A DNA stretch of 40,413 bases from positions 1-40,413 of the forward strand of contig JAIVGO010000015.1 of assembly GCA_020201525.1 (NCBI GenBank). Direction: 5' to 3'. The stretch comes from Actinomycetota bacterium. GTDB taxonomy: Bacteria; Actinomycetota; AC-67. Below are positions 6,074 to 14,965 of the stretch, one piece after another. A program made the translations under genes and the position numbers. The stretch's first letter is position 1. The number at the start of each line of letters is the position of its first letter. The notes beneath the pieces were generated by a model that saw only the letters and a list, made by a program, of their open reading frames with translations, searched no databases and had not been told where the DNA came from.

Positions 6074-8761
6074 ATGCGTCGTCCAATTTCGCTGGCGGTC
6101 GTTCTGCTGCTGGCTGCGTCCATTGTCGGGGTGGCGACCGCGGACGTGCCGGCGGCGCCTATGCTCCTCGCCGGGGTGGCGAAGGCCGACATCACGTGGC
6201 ACTCGGGCGCGACGGGGGGCCAGGTCGCGAACAGCACACGCGAGGACGCCGACGACATCGACCCCTTCGTGCACGAAGGGATCAATTCGCCGACGCAAGG
6301 TTTCCACGACCGGCTGTACGCGCGCGCGCTCGTGCTCGAAGACACGACGTCCCACGAGCGATTCGCGTACGTGAACACCGACAACTACCTCCAGCAAAAT
6401 CTCTTGCACCACTACGTCGCGGAGATCTTGCGCGCCGACGCGCTTGCGGCCGGGCGCTTGCCGACGATTCCGCGAGAGCACCTCATGATCTCGGCGACGC
6501 ACGACCACTCGGCGCCGTACTTCACGACGCCGTCGTGGGGCGTTTGGCTCTTCGTCGACAAGTACGACGAGCGCGAGCTGTACTACGACGCGCACCAGAT
6601 CGCGTCGGCGATCGAAGCCGCAGAGGGCAAGCTGCACCCGGTGCGCTTTGGCGCTGCCGTCACCTGTTACGACGGCGCGCAGCGCAACATCATCGGCCCG
6701 CAAGTGGCGAACGACGGGACGCCGGCCGGGTATCCGAAGAACTACTACGACGCCGACCTTACCGTGCTGCGTTTCGACGAGCAGAACGCCGGCGGTGACT
6801 GGCAGCCGTATGCATTGTGGACGAACGTCGGCATGCACCCCGAGTCGCTCGGCCAGGGCGGTGCGACGGGGCTCGTCTCGGCCGACTACCCGATTTACAT
6901 GGAGACGCTCGTCGAGCGGCAGCTGCGCGCGCAGTATCCGGGGTCCGACCCCACGGTGCTGTTCTCCCAAGGCAACGTCGGCGACGTCGAGCCCGACGAC
7001 GGGCGCGCGAATCACAACAACGACGCGTGTACCGGACACGGGAGCCCCCAAACCGCGTACGGCAAGGATCACGACTTCTGGCGCGAGAACTTCCGTTCGA
7101 TCGAAACGTTCACGAAGCCGCTGGCGAATGCCGTGGTCGCAACCGCCGCCGCGGTCGCAACCGGCGACGGTGTTTCGCACACATGGCCGGACGGCACGGA
7201 CGCCACGCAGCCGCAGCGGTGGGTGCGATTCTCGACCTCACACGTCCCGGTGGCGATGGCCGACTACTGGTTTGCCGGTCCGGTCGAGCACCCGGTGCCG
7301 ACCTACTGCAACCAGGAGATCGCGCACTGGTTCGAAAACTCGAAGCCGAAAGATTGCGAAGTGCTCGGCGAGGTAACCGACCCGCTGCCGAACTTCCCCG
7401 CGAACCAGCAGATCGCCGATGCGATTCGGGACGCGACGAAGGGCATCGGGGGGCCGAACATCGCGAATCTCATCGTTCCGGGAACCGGCACGGTTCAGGA
7501 GACGCCGGCGCTGCATTTGCAAGCTCTGTCGATCGGCGACGTGTTGCTCGGGACGTGCCCGTGCGAGCCGGGTTCGGATCAAGCGAAGAACTTCAAGACG
7601 CGCACGGATACGGTCGTGGGGAACTTCTGGCAAGGCTACAAGTATGCGTGTGATTGGAATGGGGACGGTCAATCGTGGGGGTCGCCGCAAAAGTGCAACG
7701 CGGCGCACGACCAGATCGAGAATCAATTTTCCAAGACGGAGCTGAGCCCATCGGATGGCTTCAAGATCTCGGCCATGATCGGACAAGCGAATGATTACAT
7801 CGGCTACATCGTGACCGAGCGCCAGTGGCTGGCGAAGGATCAGTACCGCAAGGAGCTCACCGCTTTCGGCCCTCGTACGGCGAACTACGTCAACACGGGT
7901 TTGCTGATCCTTGCCGAGCAACTGCGTGATCCGCTGGCGCCGATCCTCGAGGCGATCGACGAGAAAGACCACCTGCCCGACGCGACGCGCGCCGCGATCG
8001 ACGCGCGCGACCTCGCGCTGATCGCGCAAGCCGAAGCCGATTACCGCGCGTGGGATGCCGCGGCGCCGCCGGACTTCCTCGGCGGCACCGCCACGTCCCA
8101 GCCGCCACTGGAAATCAACCGTCTCGACGTCGCGCGATTCGGATGGAATGGCGGCTCGAACTGGACCGACACGCCTCACGTCGCCGTCGAGCGGTTCGAC
8201 GGTTCGCAGTGGCGCGTTTTCGAGGATCAAACGATCGGGGACGTCGTCACGACGCTGGATCTTCCGAACGCCGACGAGCTGCCCACCCTCGCCACGCGCC
8301 CGTGGCCGTGGACGGCGCACTGGGAGACGACGCTTGGGACCCCGGTGGGAACGTACCGCTTTCACGTCACGGGAAACCATCGCGAGCTACCCGGCGTCAC
8401 GGAGCCGTACGAGCTTTTCTCGGATACGTTCAAGGTATTCGCCCGGACGTACGCCATCTCCAACGTCGGTCGGAGCGGTGGCACGGTCACGTTCATCGTG
8501 GACTCCGGCGTTCCTCAGACGCTGACTCACGCGGGTCTCGTCTATTACGACGACACGTTCGGCTACGCCGATCATCCGGATTGCATGCGCTGCACGTTCC
8601 GGGTTCGTCCGGTCGCGGCGACGATCACGACGGCAACCGTCAACGGTTCGCCCGCAACGCAGAGTCCCGATGGATCGTGGACGGCGAACGACCCGGGTGG
8701 CGCACTGACGATCAGCGCATCCGACGCAGACGGAAACTCGGTTATCGCGAACGTCTCCTAG
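6074..8761 (+). CDS. Secreted neutral/alkaline ceramidase-like amidohydrolase
   Basis: 895 residues from the ATG at 6074, with GGAGGG 7 nt upstream. A signal peptide (RRPISLAVVLLLAASIVGVATA) precedes the mature start near residue 25. The family hallmarks follow: an N-terminal AGVAKADIT entry strand, SPTQGFHDRLYARALVLED, the Zn-binding MISATHDHSAP (H143, H145) and a second His in NVGMHPESLG (H255). Neutral ceramidases hydrolyse the amide bond of ceramide to sphingosine and fatty acid with one Zn2+. Residues after about 690 form the family's C-terminal Ig-like domain. At 895 residues it is longer than typical bacterial neutral ceramidases (about 650-700); part of the excess is a central segment with several Cys (ACTGHG, GTCPCEPG, ACDWNGDG). 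The substrate could instead be an N-acyl amino acid or other amide. The acyl-CoA synthetase starts 16 nt downstream, so the two are probably co-transcribed. Confidence 0.82.
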   Translation: MRRPISLAVVLLLAASIVGVATADVPAAPMLLAGVAKADITWHSGATGGQVANSTREDADDIDPFVHEGINSPTQGFHDRLYARALVLEDTTSHERFAYVNTDNYLQQNLLHHYVAEILRADALAAGRLPTIPREHLMISATHDHSAPYFTTPSWGVWLFVDKYDERELYYDAHQIASAIEAAEGKLHPVRFGAAVTCYDGAQRNIIGPQVANDGTPAGYPKNYYDADLTVLRFDEQNAGGDWQPYALWTNVGMHPESLGQGGATGLVSADYPIYMETLVERQLRAQYPGSDPTVLFSQGNVGDVEPDDGRANHNNDACTGHGSPQTAYGKDHDFWRENFRSIETFTKPLANAVVATAAAVATGDGVSHTWPDGTDATQPQRWVRFSTSHVPVAMADYWFAGPVEHPVPTYCNQEIAHWFENSKPKDCEVLGEVTDPLPNFPANQQIADAIRDATKGIGGPNIANLIVPGTGTVQETPALHLQALSIGDVLLGTCPCEPGSDQAKNFKTRTDTVVGNFWQGYKYACDWNGDGQSWGSPQKCNAAHDQIENQFSKTELSPSDGFKISAMIGQANDYIGYIVTERQWLAKDQYRKELTAFGPRTANYVNTGLLILAEQLRDPLAPILEAIDEKDHLPDATRAAIDARDLALIAQAEADYRAWDAAAPPDFLGGTATSQPPLEINRLDVARFGWNGGSNWTDTPHVAVERFDGSQWRVFEDQTIGDVVTTLDLPNADELPTLATRPWPWTAHWETTLGTPVGTYRFHVTGNHRELPGVTEPYELFSDTFKVFARTYAISNVGRSGGTVTFIVDSGVPQTLTHAGLVYYDDTFGYADHPDCMRCTFRVRPVAATITTATVNGSPATQSPDGSWTANDPGGALTISASDADGNSVIANVS

Positions 8762-8777
8762 CTCATCGGAGGATTGC

Positions 8778-10610
8778 GTGGGGCGCGACGTCGCAGCAGA
8801 ACGAGCCGATATCGATCGCGTCGTAGAAGGCCGGACGCTGTGCAGCGTTTTCGCCGAGACCGCAGCGCGTTTCGCTGAGGGCGAGGCGCTCAAGTCTCGC
8901 GCGCGCGACGGAACATGGAGCGCCCTGACGTGGATCGAATATCGCGAGCGGGTGCGCGCCGCCGCACTGGGGCTGCACTCGCTCGGAATCCAGCCGGGAA
9001 CGTTCGGCGTCATTCTGTGCCGAAATCGCGCCGAGCACGTCATCGCCGACATGGGACTCGTGCACGCCCGCGCGGCGCCGGTCAGCCTCTACAACACCTT
9101 GTCTCCCGAACAGATCGCGTACATCACGAATCACTGCGGTGCGCGCGTCGCTTTTGTCGAAGATGAAGCGGCTCTGGAGAAATTTCGCGCGATCCGCGAC
9201 CGGCTCCCCAATCTCGAACGCGTCGTTGTGATCGACGGCGACGCATCCGATGAGTGGACGATCGGGTGGGACGAGCTGCTGGAAACCGGCCGGGCGGCAC
9301 ACGATCGTGTCCCTGATGCGTTCGACGAGATGTGGCGCGCGGTTATGCCGGACGATCTGCTCACGTTGATTTACACCTCCGGGACGACGGGGCCGCCGAA
9401 AGGTGTCATGAATACCCATCGCAACGTTCTCTGGGACATCGAGTCGTTGCGCCGCGTCATGGAGCTCGGTTCCGGCGACCGGGTCATCTCGTACTTGCCG
9501 CTCGCGCACGCGGCCGACCGTTTCCTGACGTTGTGGCAAGGAATCGTGCGCGGCTTCACGACGCACTATTGCCCCGACATAGCGCAAATCCTGCAGACGC
9601 TCGTTGAGGTGCGGCCGACATTCTTCGGAGCCGTACCTCGTGTCTGGGAGAAGATGTACGCGGGACTGAATGCTGCGGTCGTCGGCGAGGCGGACGAGGC
9701 GCGCCGGAATGCGATCATGTCGGCGCTGGCCGTTGCCCGCGACTGTGTTGCGCGCGAGCAGCGCGACGACGAGATCCCGGCCGACCTTTCCGCGCGCCGC
9801 GAGGCGTCGGAGCCGGTCTTCGCCGCGATTCGCGAAAAGATCGGCCTCGATCAGGGTCGCATTTTCATCACAGGCGCTGCGCCGACGCCGCCGGAGGTGC
9901 TCGAGTTTTTCGCCGCGATTGGCGTGAACATCGCCGAGGTGTGGGGGATGAGCGAGCTGTCGGCGATCGGGACGATGAATCCCCGTGAACGTATTCGCAT
10001 CGGATCGATCGGCGTGACGCTGCCCGGTGTCGAAGCGCAAGTCGCCGCCGACGGCGAGCTTCTCATTCGCGGAGGATTGGTGATGAAGGGGTACTACCGC
10101 GACGAAGAGAAAACCGCGGAGACACTTGATTACGAGGGCTGGCTACACACCGGCGACGTCGCCACAATCGACGAGGGCTATTTGCGCATCGTCGACCGAA
10201 AGAAGGAGCTCATCATCACCGCCGGCGGGAAGAACATCTCACCGGCGAACATCGAGAGCTTGCTCAAGGAACACCCGCTCATCGGCCAGGCGTGTGTCAT
10301 CGGCGACAACCGGCAGTATCTGTCGGCGCTCATCGTTCTGGATCAAGAGGTCGCGCCGGCCTGGGCGAAAGGACGCGGGATCGAAGCGTCGTCGGTTGCC
10401 GAGATTGCCGGCAACGCATTAATAGCCGCGGAAATCGAGAAGGCGGTTGCTGCAGTCAACGCTCGCGTGTCGCGCGTGGAGAACGTCCGGCGCTACACGA
10501 TTCTCCCATCGGAATGGACCGCCGAAAGCGAGGAGCTGACGCCGACGCTGAAGCTGAAGCGCCGCGTGATCATCGCGAAATACGCCGACGTGATCGAGAG
10601 TATGTACTGA
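8778..10610 (+). CDS. Long-chain fatty acid-CoA ligase (AMP-forming)
   Basis: 610 residues from the GTG at 8778, with GGAGG at 8768-8772. The ANL-superfamily motifs are complete and in order: the A3 P-loop IYTSGTTGPPKGV, the SYLPLAHAADR motif, an A5-like VWGMSELSAIGTMNP, the A7 GWLHTGDVA, A8 YLRIVDRKKELIIT, and the catalytic Lys region TLKLKRRVI near the C-terminus. Order and length fit the FadD15/FAA1-type long-chain acyl-CoA synthetases, which make acyl-CoA from a free fatty acid, ATP and CoA at the inner face of the membrane. It follows the ceramidase-like gene by 16 nt, suggesting that fatty acid released outside is taken up and activated here. It converges on the M28 peptidase gene with 15 nt between stops. 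Confidence 0.93.
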   Translation: MGRDVAAERADIDRVVEGRTLCSVFAETAARFAEGEALKSRARDGTWSALTWIEYRERVRAAALGLHSLGIQPGTFGVILCRNRAEHVIADMGLVHARAAPVSLYNTLSPEQIAYITNHCGARVAFVEDEAALEKFRAIRDRLPNLERVVVIDGDASDEWTIGWDELLETGRAAHDRVPDAFDEMWRAVMPDDLLTLIYTSGTTGPPKGVMNTHRNVLWDIESLRRVMELGSGDRVISYLPLAHAADRFLTLWQGIVRGFTTHYCPDIAQILQTLVEVRPTFFGAVPRVWEKMYAGLNAAVVGEADEARRNAIMSALAVARDCVAREQRDDEIPADLSARREASEPVFAAIREKIGLDQGRIFITGAAPTPPEVLEFFAAIGVNIAEVWGMSELSAIGTMNPRERIRIGSIGVTLPGVEAQVAADGELLIRGGLVMKGYYRDEEKTAETLDYEGWLHTGDVATIDEGYLRIVDRKKELIITAGGKNISPANIESLLKEHPLIGQACVIGDNRQYLSALIVLDQEVAPAWAKGRGIEASSVAEIAGNALIAAEIEKAVAAVNARVSRVENVRRYTILPSEWTAESEELTPTLKLKRRVIIAKYADVIESMY

Positions 10611-10625
10611 GCGCGTTTATCCGCT

Positions 10626-13277
10626 TCAGGCACGGCGACGGCGGCGGACTTCGAGACATGCGGCGACGAAGAACAGCGCAACGGCCGCAGCGGCCTCGTT
10701 TGGAACGCCGGTGTCCGGAAGGCGCGAGTCTTTGCGCCCGAGAACCGCCGCCGGCCGTGATGCGAGCGCCCACAGCCCGCGATGCGACGACGCGTACAGC
10801 GTGCCGTCCGGTGCGAAGTCGACGTCGTCGAGACGCTGGCGCACGCGGTCCGGCATGCCCGCAGCGGCGAGCTTCCACGTCGCGCCGCCGTCGGTCGATA
10901 CGTACACGCCGTACCAATACGTCGCTGCGGCGATGTGCTTCGCGTCTTTCGGATCGACGTCGATCGCCGCAATTCCCGCCCGTGCGGGCAAGCCGTCCGA
11001 TGAACGGTTCCAGGTCGCGCCTCCGTCCGTCGACTTGAAGATGCCGCCGTTCGCGTCCCACGAGCCCGCGTAGATCACCCCAGGGTTGCCGGGGTCGACG
11101 GCGAGGGCACGCATCTCTGACGACGTCGTCGTCGGAAGCACGTTCGTCCAACGCGCACCGGCGTCGTCCGACCGGAACACACCCCCGGTTCCCGACGCGT
11201 AGACCTTCGTGCCGGCCGCGCGTACACGCCAAAGGTTCGAATTTCCGGGTGCCTCGTCGCTCCCGGGCTTCGTCCACGCGAAGGACCATATTGCACCGTT
11301 GTTCGTCGTTCGGAAGATGCCGCCGCCGGTCAAATAGGTGGAGAACCCGCCGCCGAGAACGGCTCCGGTGCCGGCGACGGCGACCTCGCTTGCGTACCGG
11401 TAGTAGTCGAGCTGCATCGGATGCGCGTCGTAACCGTCGGCCGGCCAGTCTGCGCGCGTTGCGCACGCATGTCCCGCTGCCGCGTACTGCGCGAGACACT
11501 GATCGATACCGTAGATCCACATTCCACCGCGAGTCGCGCGTTTCTGATCGGCAGCGACGTTGTCCTTCAGCAAGTCTGTGGAATTCACGGGGTCGGACGG
11601 TTTCGCGAAGGTGAGGTCAGCGCGAACCGCTGCACGCGCGCCGTGCGTCGTCGCCCATGTGCGGCCGCCGTTGTCGGAACGGAATACGCCGCCGCGATGT
11701 GACGACGCCCACAATCGCCCGCGAATCTTCGGATCCGGTGTGATGCTCCAGAGGGACGTGTACGGCCCGAGGCCCGTATTCGATTCGACGAATGTGTCTC
11801 CGCCGTCGCGAGAAACAACGAAACCTCGGTCCTGGCTTGCGAGGTACAAGGTGTGAGGATCAAACGGGTCGACGGCCAGAGCCCGAACGATTGTGCCGGC
11901 CGGACCGATACTTTTCCACCGTGTCGAGATCTGCGTCGACGGCATCTCCGGCAGAATCGCGGTGTCGGAGGCGAGGCGCACCCCGGGGATTTCCTGCAGC
12001 TCTGCGGGCATCGTTTCTCCAAGGAAGAACGGACCGAGCGTGGGACTTGAATCCTCGCCGGCGCCGGACAAATACGCGATCCACCCCGACGTCGCTTCGT
12101 AGCCGAGGAGCGTGTCGGCATTGAGGCTCATCGTGCCCGAGCGTTCGAACGCGACCTCTTCCTGTGTCTCGCCGACATGGTGATAGGGGATCCATCCGGG
12201 CGGCGCCGCGGTCGGGTCGTTCAGGCCGATATTGATGTCGGCGGGAACTCCCTGATCGATGAACACGGTGTGATCGCTGCGGTCCAAAGGATCATCGACG
12301 ATGTTGACATACTTTTTCTGCGCGTCGGTGAACAGCGGCTCCGTGAGGCCGTCGCGGTACGTCCACGTCGGATATTTCGCGTGGTAGTCGGTGAAGTAGC
12401 GATCTCGTTGATACTCGATTGCCCGGCGGTAGAGCTTGAACTTCGTCAGAAACGCGGGATTCGCGACGGCGGATTGGTACGCGGCAAACGGTGCGAGGGC
12501 GCGGGTCGGATCGTCGACCGACGGCGCCGAAAAAACGTTCATCGGCATGAAGTCGTTGCTCGACAAACCGAAGTACCGGTTGGGATAGTTGGCGCCGATC
12601 ATGTCGGTGTCGTGATAGGCGGCGACGGACACTTGCGGCGGAAGCTCGAGGTGATGGAACAGCGCATTGGGTGACCCTACCGTTGTGTAGTGGACTGATC
12701 CGCAGAGGCATTGCTCTTCGCCGTCGATCGCGAACGCGGCAAAGGAGCGGCGCGGCCGGATGTTGTTCGCCGTCCAGTACCGAACGAGGCCTTCGAGAAC
12801 GGCGGTCGTCGCAGGGACTTGCATGCCGCAATCGAGGCCGCCGTCCACCGTGATGTCGACGCAGTCGTAGTGGCCGCCCACGATGATGATTTGGTTCCGG
12901 AGCGCCGGATCCGACCCCGGCACGAATGCGAGCACATTGTTTTCGGGGCCGCTGATACCGATCGGATCGACGTTGTCCGGCTGCGTCCCCGTCGGGTCGG
13001 AAAAGTTGAAAGGACGAAGTTCCGCGAACGCGCCTTCGGAGGCAAGCGGTGCGAGGAGCTTTTCCCACGAGTCCCGGATGTAGTTCGCAGCTGCGTCGTG
13101 AGCAGTCCGCCACGCCGTTCCCCGAACTTGATTCGTCCACCGAGATGGGAATTGGGTCGTGTACGCGCGCTCGAATGCGGCCGTGAATGTGGCGTCGATG
13201 CTGAAGGGCACCCGTGCCGCGATCGCCTGCACCGGCAGGCCGGCCAGCATCAGGCAGCCGGCGATCACTCCGAGCAA
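10626..13277 (-). CDS. LPxTG-anchored M28-family metallopeptidase with Asp-box (BNR/sortilin-like) repeats
   Basis: About 883 residues, read from a TTG at 13277. The exported N-terminus leads to an M28 Zn-peptidase domain: GGHYDCVD (H136, D138), DGEEQ (E187, E188), DTDMIGANYP (D225) and RSDHTVFIDQGVP carrying the last His. The usual bridging-Asp motif DNxSG is replaced by LDCGMQVPATTAVLE, so the second ligand is uncertain (possibly D149). The second half carries six Asp-box motifs (SRDGGDTF, SDNGGRTW, TNNGAIW, SDDAGARW, STDGGATW twice) of a beta-propeller. The C-terminus has RLPDTG, a hydrophobic stretch and RRRRRA, a sortase sorting signal, so the protein is probably linked to the cell wall. 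The start is doubtful: GGAGGG (13316-13321) points to an ACG at 13307, which would add a basic n-region, while the TTG has no clear ribosome site. Confidence 0.85.
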   Translation of the reverse strand: MLGVIAGCLMLAGLPVQAIAARVPFSIDATFTAAFERAYTTQFPSRWTNQVRGTAWRTAHDAAANYIRDSWEKLLAPLASEGAFAELRPFNFSDPTGTQPDNVDPIGISGPENNVLAFVPGSDPALRNQIIIVGGHYDCVDITVDGGLDCGMQVPATTAVLEGLVRYWTANNIRPRRSFAAFAIDGEEQCLCGSVHYTTVGSPNALFHHLELPPQVSVAAYHDTDMIGANYPNRYFGLSSNDFMPMNVFSAPSVDDPTRALAPFAAYQSAVANPAFLTKFKLYRRAIEYQRDRYFTDYHAKYPTWTYRDGLTEPLFTDAQKKYVNIVDDPLDRSDHTVFIDQGVPADINIGLNDPTAAPPGWIPYHHVGETQEEVAFERSGTMSLNADTLLGYEATSGWIAYLSGAGEDSSPTLGPFFLGETMPAELQEIPGVRLASDTAILPEMPSTQISTRWKSIGPAGTIVRALAVDPFDPHTLYLASQDRGFVVSRDGGDTFVESNTGLGPYTSLWSITPDPKIRGRLWASSHRGGVFRSDNGGRTWATTHGARAAVRADLTFAKPSDPVNSTDLLKDNVAADQKRATRGGMWIYGIDQCLAQYAAAGHACATRADWPADGYDAHPMQLDYYRYASEVAVAGTGAVLGGGFSTYLTGGGIFRTTNNGAIWSFAWTKPGSDEAPGNSNLWRVRAAGTKVYASGTGGVFRSDDAGARWTNVLPTTTSSEMRALAVDPGNPGVIYAGSWDANGGIFKSTDGGATWNRSSDGLPARAGIAAIDVDPKDAKHIAAATYWYGVYVSTDGGATWKLAAAGMPDRVRQRLDDVDFAPDGTLYASSHRGLWALASRPAAVLGRKDSRLPDTGVPNEAAAAVALFFVAACLEVRRRRRA

Positions 13278-13358
13278 AAGCCGCCGGGGCCGTGCAGGAC
13301 GATGCGTGGTGCTCCCTCCGCCAGTGAAAATCGGGTGTCGTTTCCCCGGATCACTTCG

Positions 13359-14213
13359 TCACTCGGTAGGTCCGTTCCTGTCTGGGGGGCCCAGATTTTC
13401 GTCGCGAGCGACCCGCAACCCAGCATGTACCGCGGGTTGGATCGCTCGAAACTTGCGCGGAATCGCGAAGTGTCCGAGCTTCAGCGCGAGCAAGCTCGAG
13501 CGCAGCGCCGCTTCGTGCAGGGGCGACCACCGAACGCCGTACATCTTGCGAAGCTTCGGCGGCAGCGTTCCGAAAGCCCAGAACGACACCGCTGCGAGGA
13601 CGGGGCGGTATTCGGCTTCCGGCGGGGGATGGCGAATCGTATCGGCGACTTGAAGTGCAGACTCGCCGACGATCAGCTCGTCGCTATCGACGATCATGTC
13701 GATGTACGCGCGCAGCGCGGGAACAGTCGGCGGTATCAGCGCGCGGTCGAGGCCGAGCATCTCGGCAGATACCATTTGTTCCTGGTGGAAGACTTCCTTG
13801 TCGCCCGCCGTGAGCTTACCGACTGTCAGCTCCTCGAAGAGGATCGCGGACTCGACGAGGCACGCGTGGACCCAGAGCAGCAAGTCCGGATCGAACGCGT
13901 CGTACGGCAAACCGGTAACGTCGTCGATGCCTTTGACCGAACGATGCACTTCGTTGATGTGATCGGCCGCCGCCGTCGCTTCGGCGCGCGTGCCAAACGT
14001 GATCGTGTATGCGAGCTGCAAGGTTCGCTCGAGCCGCTTCCACGGATTGCGTTGGTAGAACCCCGTTTTCCGGGCGCCGGCGATGACCAGCGGGTGAGCT
14101 GCTTGCATCAACAAGGCCCGAGCCCCGCCGAAGAGCACGGTGGTTTCTTTGTGGACTCTCCAGGACATACTCTCGGGACCGTAGATCCCCGGGTCGCTCT
14201 CTCGAAGTGCCAT
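13359..14213 (-). CDS. MpaB-like oxygenase (DUF2236 family)
   Basis: 284 residues. The N-terminus has the family signature SMSWRVHKETTVLFGG, then RALLMQAAHPLVIAG, FYQRNPWKRLERTL and AADHINEVHRSVKG, followed by LWVHACLVESA. These His-containing segments are the conserved core of DUF2236/MpaB proteins, whose characterised members include haem b oxygenases such as the rubber oxygenase Lcp and the fungal enzyme MpaB. Length is typical. There is no signal peptide, so it is probably cytosolic or membrane-associated. On the minus strand a TATCGT hexamer (14220-14225) ends 6 nt before the ATG, and no ribosome site is visible, suggesting a leaderless mRNA. It faces the dioxygenase-like gene at 14308 across a 94-nt divergent region. 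The substrate is unknown. Confidence 0.85.
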   Translation of the reverse strand: MALRESDPGIYGPESMSWRVHKETTVLFGGARALLMQAAHPLVIAGARKTGFYQRNPWKRLERTLQLAYTITFGTRAEATAAADHINEVHRSVKGIDDVTGLPYDAFDPDLLLWVHACLVESAILFEELTVGKLTAGDKEVFHQEQMVSAEMLGLDRALIPPTVPALRAYIDMIVDSDELIVGESALQVADTIRHPPPEAEYRPVLAAVSFWAFGTLPPKLRKMYGVRWSPLHEAALRSSLLALKLGHFAIPRKFRAIQPAVHAGLRVARDENLGPPDRNGPTE

Positions 14214-14307
14214 GATTCGACGATACAGGAGGCTTCGAGCCGCTGCGACCGGTCCGAAGGCTTCGATTACTATTTCGGTGTTCGTTTCGGCGTTTGAGGA
14301 GGATGAA

Positions 14308-14955
14308 ATGACGTACGCGAAGCTGCCTGCTCTGGAGCAAAAGGGATTCGTCGTGCTGCGCAAGTACGAGAAGCCGATTCCGCCCGAGGAATATCTCAAT
14401 ATGGAATACGTCGACTGGAAGAGCGGCGGGGACACGAACTTCGCCCCGATCGCGTCGGCATTCGGACAAATGGAATGCGCCGGCTTTTGGGACCACGGTA
14501 AGCCCGACAAAGACGGGATGTGGACCGACAACGCGAAGGCGTGCCCGTCGCTCGTCGAGTGGACCGAGCGCGTCGGCGCGCGGTACGGCCGGGTCCGCAC
14601 GATCAAGCTCAACCCGAACACCGAAGAGGAAGCGATCAAGAACATGCACCCGGACGACAACAATCGATTGAATCCCGACGGTGAAGGATGGGTCGTGCGC
14701 GCGTGGCTGCAGCTGACCGACAACCCCGACAGCTACATGATCGTCCGCGAGGATAAGGACGACCCGTCGTCGGAGAGCCGCATCCCGCTGCCCGCCGGCG
14801 CACAGTTCGTCGTCGACTCGCAGCGGTTGTGGCACGCGGTGTATCACCCGGGGACGGCGCCGCGGTACGCGCTCATCGTCAGCTACGAGAGCGGCCCCGA
14901 GCTCGAACGCTGGATCGAGTCCGAACGCGTCGAAGCCGGCGTCGGCGTCTCGTAG
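14308..14955 (+). CDS. Putative 2-oxoglutarate/Fe(II)-dependent dioxygenase-like protein
   Basis: 215 residues from the ATG at 14308, with GAGGAGGATGAA directly upstream. I do not recognise a named family by eye. The C-terminal half reads like a double-stranded beta-helix: NMHPDDNN gives H114-x-D116, RAWLQLTDNPDSYMIV and the acidic loop follow, IPLPAGAQFVVDSQRLWH gives H176, and R186 lies ten residues later in APRYALIVSYES. An HxD...H...R pattern with a ten-residue last spacing is the classic metal and 2-oxoglutarate ligand set of this superfamily. A cupin without 2-oxoglutarate dependence is an alternative. The gene is followed 10 nt later by the DUF4399-like gene and is divergent from the MpaB-like oxygenase, so the two may share regulation. 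Catalysis is inference only. Confidence 0.6.
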   Translation: MTYAKLPALEQKGFVVLRKYEKPIPPEEYLNMEYVDWKSGGDTNFAPIASAFGQMECAGFWDHGKPDKDGMWTDNAKACPSLVEWTERVGARYGRVRTIKLNPNTEEEAIKNMHPDDNNRLNPDGEGWVVRAWLQLTDNPDSYMIVREDKDDPSSESRIPLPAGAQFVVDSQRLWHAVYHPGTAPRYALIVSYESGPELERWIESERVEAGVGVS

Positions 14956-14965
14956 CGGCGCGGCG

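Noticed and set aside
5888..7180. Minus-strand open frame of 430 codons
   Set aside because: Antisense to the ceramidase-like gene, Arg-rich, with no motif or ribosome site.
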